Source: Candidatus Geohydrothermomicrobium daggyaiense
Lineage (GTDB): Bacteria; Actinomycetota; Geothermincolia; Fen-727; JACVIW01
DNA: 6,371 nucleotides
Direction: 5' to 3'
Assembly: GCA_015711695.1 (NCBI GenBank)
Contig: JACVIW010000143.1
Location: 1-6,371, forward strand
Part shown: positions 5,085-6,371 of the stretch, piece after piece
Numbering within the stretch: position 1 is the stretch's first letter
Layout of the letters: every line of letters begins with the position of its first letter
Program-made: the position numbers and the translations under genes
Notes under the pieces: model-generated
Told to the model about the DNA's origin: nothing
Database searches by the model: none
What the model saw: only the letters and a program-made list of their open reading frames with translations

Positions 5085-6371
5085 TCAGGAAGAACGTCTG
5101 CCGCGGCGCCTGAAAATCTTTATCATCTCAAACCAGATAATACCTGCGACTCCGGCTACAGTACAGACAACCAAATCACCCGGATGGAGTGTAGTTAATT
5201 TGAAGACAGCTTGAACACCCGGTACATATAAAACCATGGCAAGGAAAACAAGTGTCCCCGCGACCACCACCCAGAGTGCCCTGTTGCGCTCGCGGATGGT
5301 TTGAAGAATCGATTTTGTCCAGGAACGATTCGTGATTATCAGGGCGATGTTTGATATACAAAGGGTGGTAAACGCGAGTGTCCTTGATTTGAGTTCAAAG
5401 CTTTCTCTGGAAATGCTGCCGACATTAGAACCCAGGAAATAGACAAGCATGACCATGCCCAGGACCCAGCCTCCCTGCAATAAACTCAGGTAGAGTGTTT
5501 CTTTACTGAACAGAGATTCATCCTTTTTGCGCGGAGGGCGATTCATAATGTTTTCTTCCTCGACCTCACCTTCAAAGGCGATAGAGCATGCAGGGTCTAT
5601 GATGAGTTCGAGAAAAGCTACATGTACAGGCATGAGAATAAGCGGTTTTTTGAAAATAACAGGGAGCAGAGTGACGCCCGCGACTGGAACATGAATCGCT
5701 ACGATATAGGAAACCGCCTTCTTCAGGTTATCGAATATACGCCTCCCGAGCCTTACCGCCTTTTCAATGGATTTAAAATCATCATCAAGCAAGACAAGGT
5801 CTGCTGCCTCCCTTGCCACGTCGGTTCCTCTCTGTCCCATTGCCACGCCTATATGGGCGGATTTCAGCGCGGGTGCGTCGTTCACGCCGTCCCCGGTCAT
5901 CGCCACGACTTCTCCCGAGCTTTTCAATGCTTCGACTATAAGAAGTTTGTGCCTCGGGGCGACCCTCGCGAATATATTGGTATGTTTTACGCGCTTTTCG
6001 AGTTCGGATTCGCTCAAGGATTCGAGTTCATCCCCAGTCACAACCTCATCTGAACGCTCGAAGCCAAGCGCTTTCGCGACGTAGCGGGCGGTCTGAGGAT
6101 GGTCCCCTGTTACCATTACAACCCTTATTCCCGCCTGGTAGCATTCTTTAAGCGCTTCTTTGGCGTCTTGCCTGATCGGATCTACAAGGCCGATAAGCCC
6201 GAGGAATTGGAAAGAGAAATCGTGCTGGTCAATCGGAAGGTCGCTTTCCGTGAACTCGGATTTGGCGACGCCTATAACACGTAAGCCTTCTTTTGCCATT
6301 TCATCAGGGGTCTTAAATCCTCCTTTTTTCCTGCGTCCATACGAGCCATAAACAGCAATTTTTTCTAATTG
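5085..6371 (-). CDS. Cation-transporting P-type ATPase, C-terminal part (P2-like), cut by window edge
   Basis: The frame is open to the right edge, so 428 C-terminal residues are visible and the N-terminus, including the DKTGT phosphorylation site and M1-M4, lies outside. An internal Met (6299) is not the start: the codons before it read on as a plausible nucleotide-domain sequence. Numbered from the window edge, TGDHP (88-92) and TGDGVNDAP (159-167) are the conserved P-domain hinge motifs, with the magnesium-binding Asp161 and Asp165. GTDVAREAAD (182-191) follows. Six membrane segments come next, at about 220-240, 244-266, 294-314, 330-347, 365-384 and 398-417, equal to M5-M10. This is the P2 topology used for calcium, sodium or proton pumps. 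M6 carries FLELIIDPACS, with Asp259 as a likely ion ligand. The ion cannot be settled without M4. The C-terminus is basic (RRRGRRSS). The gene is convergent with the genes to its left. Confidence 0.93.
   Translation of the reverse strand, partial: QLEKIAVYGSYGRRKKGGFKTPDEMAKEGLRVIGVAKSEFTESDLPIDQHDFSFQFLGLIGLVDPIRQDAKEALKECYQAGIRVVMVTGDHPQTARYVAKALGFERSDEVVTGDELESLSESELEKRVKHTNIFARVAPRHKLLIVEALKSSGEVVAMTGDGVNDAPALKSAHIGVAMGQRGTDVAREAADLVLLDDDFKSIEKAVRLGRRIFDNLKKAVSYIVAIHVPVAGVTLLPVIFKKPLILMPVHVAFLELIIDPACSIAFEGEVEEENIMNRPPRKKDESLFSKETLYLSLLQGGWVLGMVMLVYFLGSNVGSISRESFELKSRTLAFTTLCISNIALIITNRSWTKSILQTIRERNRALWVVVAGTLVFLAMVLYVPGVQAVFKLTTLHPGDLVVCTVAGVAGIIWFEMIKIFRRRGRRSS

Overview
This is a bacterial window of medium GC. 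The evidence is Shine-Dalgarno-preceded starts, a TTG start behind an almost perfect ribosome binding site, and a tRNA fragment with an encoded CCA. Nothing in the sequence fixes the phylum. Arg AGG/AGA codons are used freely in the genes. Only about 62% of the window is convincingly coding, which is low for a bacterium. The left edge lies inside a repeat and the right edge inside a gene, so this could be a whole metagenomic contig that broke at a repeat (inference).

Layout. Positions 1-328 hold a repeat: a 123-bp sequence occurs twice with 100% identity and a period of 205 bp. It carries the 3' end of a tRNA (T arm plus 3' acceptor strand, with CCA in the first copy) but no tRNA 5' half. The first unit can fold into a compact multi-helix structure at 91-201. 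Positions 329-1073 hold no convincing gene. Two complete genes follow on the plus strand: a LarA-like (nickel-pincer lactate racemase family, DUF2088) protein at 1087-2349, and a phytoene-desaturase-like FAD oxidoreductase at 2517-3905. Positions 3906-5084 are a second long stretch without a convincing gene, containing several inverted repeats. The minus strand from the right edge down to 5085 encodes the C-terminal part of a P2-like cation-transporting P-type ATPase, convergent to the other genes.

How the genes work together. The racemase-like protein and the FAD oxidoreductase share a strand and are 167 bp apart. A weak hairpin with a T run and a possible weak promoter lie between them, so co-transcription is possible but not shown. 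No maturation genes for the nickel-pincer cofactor (larB, larC, larE) are present, so a LarA-type activity would need them elsewhere in the genome. The ATPase is a separate unit.

Most unusual points: the tRNA-3'-end repeat with its inverted partner, the 8-bp tandem duplication AACTTATG at the start of the racemase-like gene that creates a 3-codon upstream ORF, and three intergenic inverted-repeat structures. I do not see a clearly new multi-gene system.
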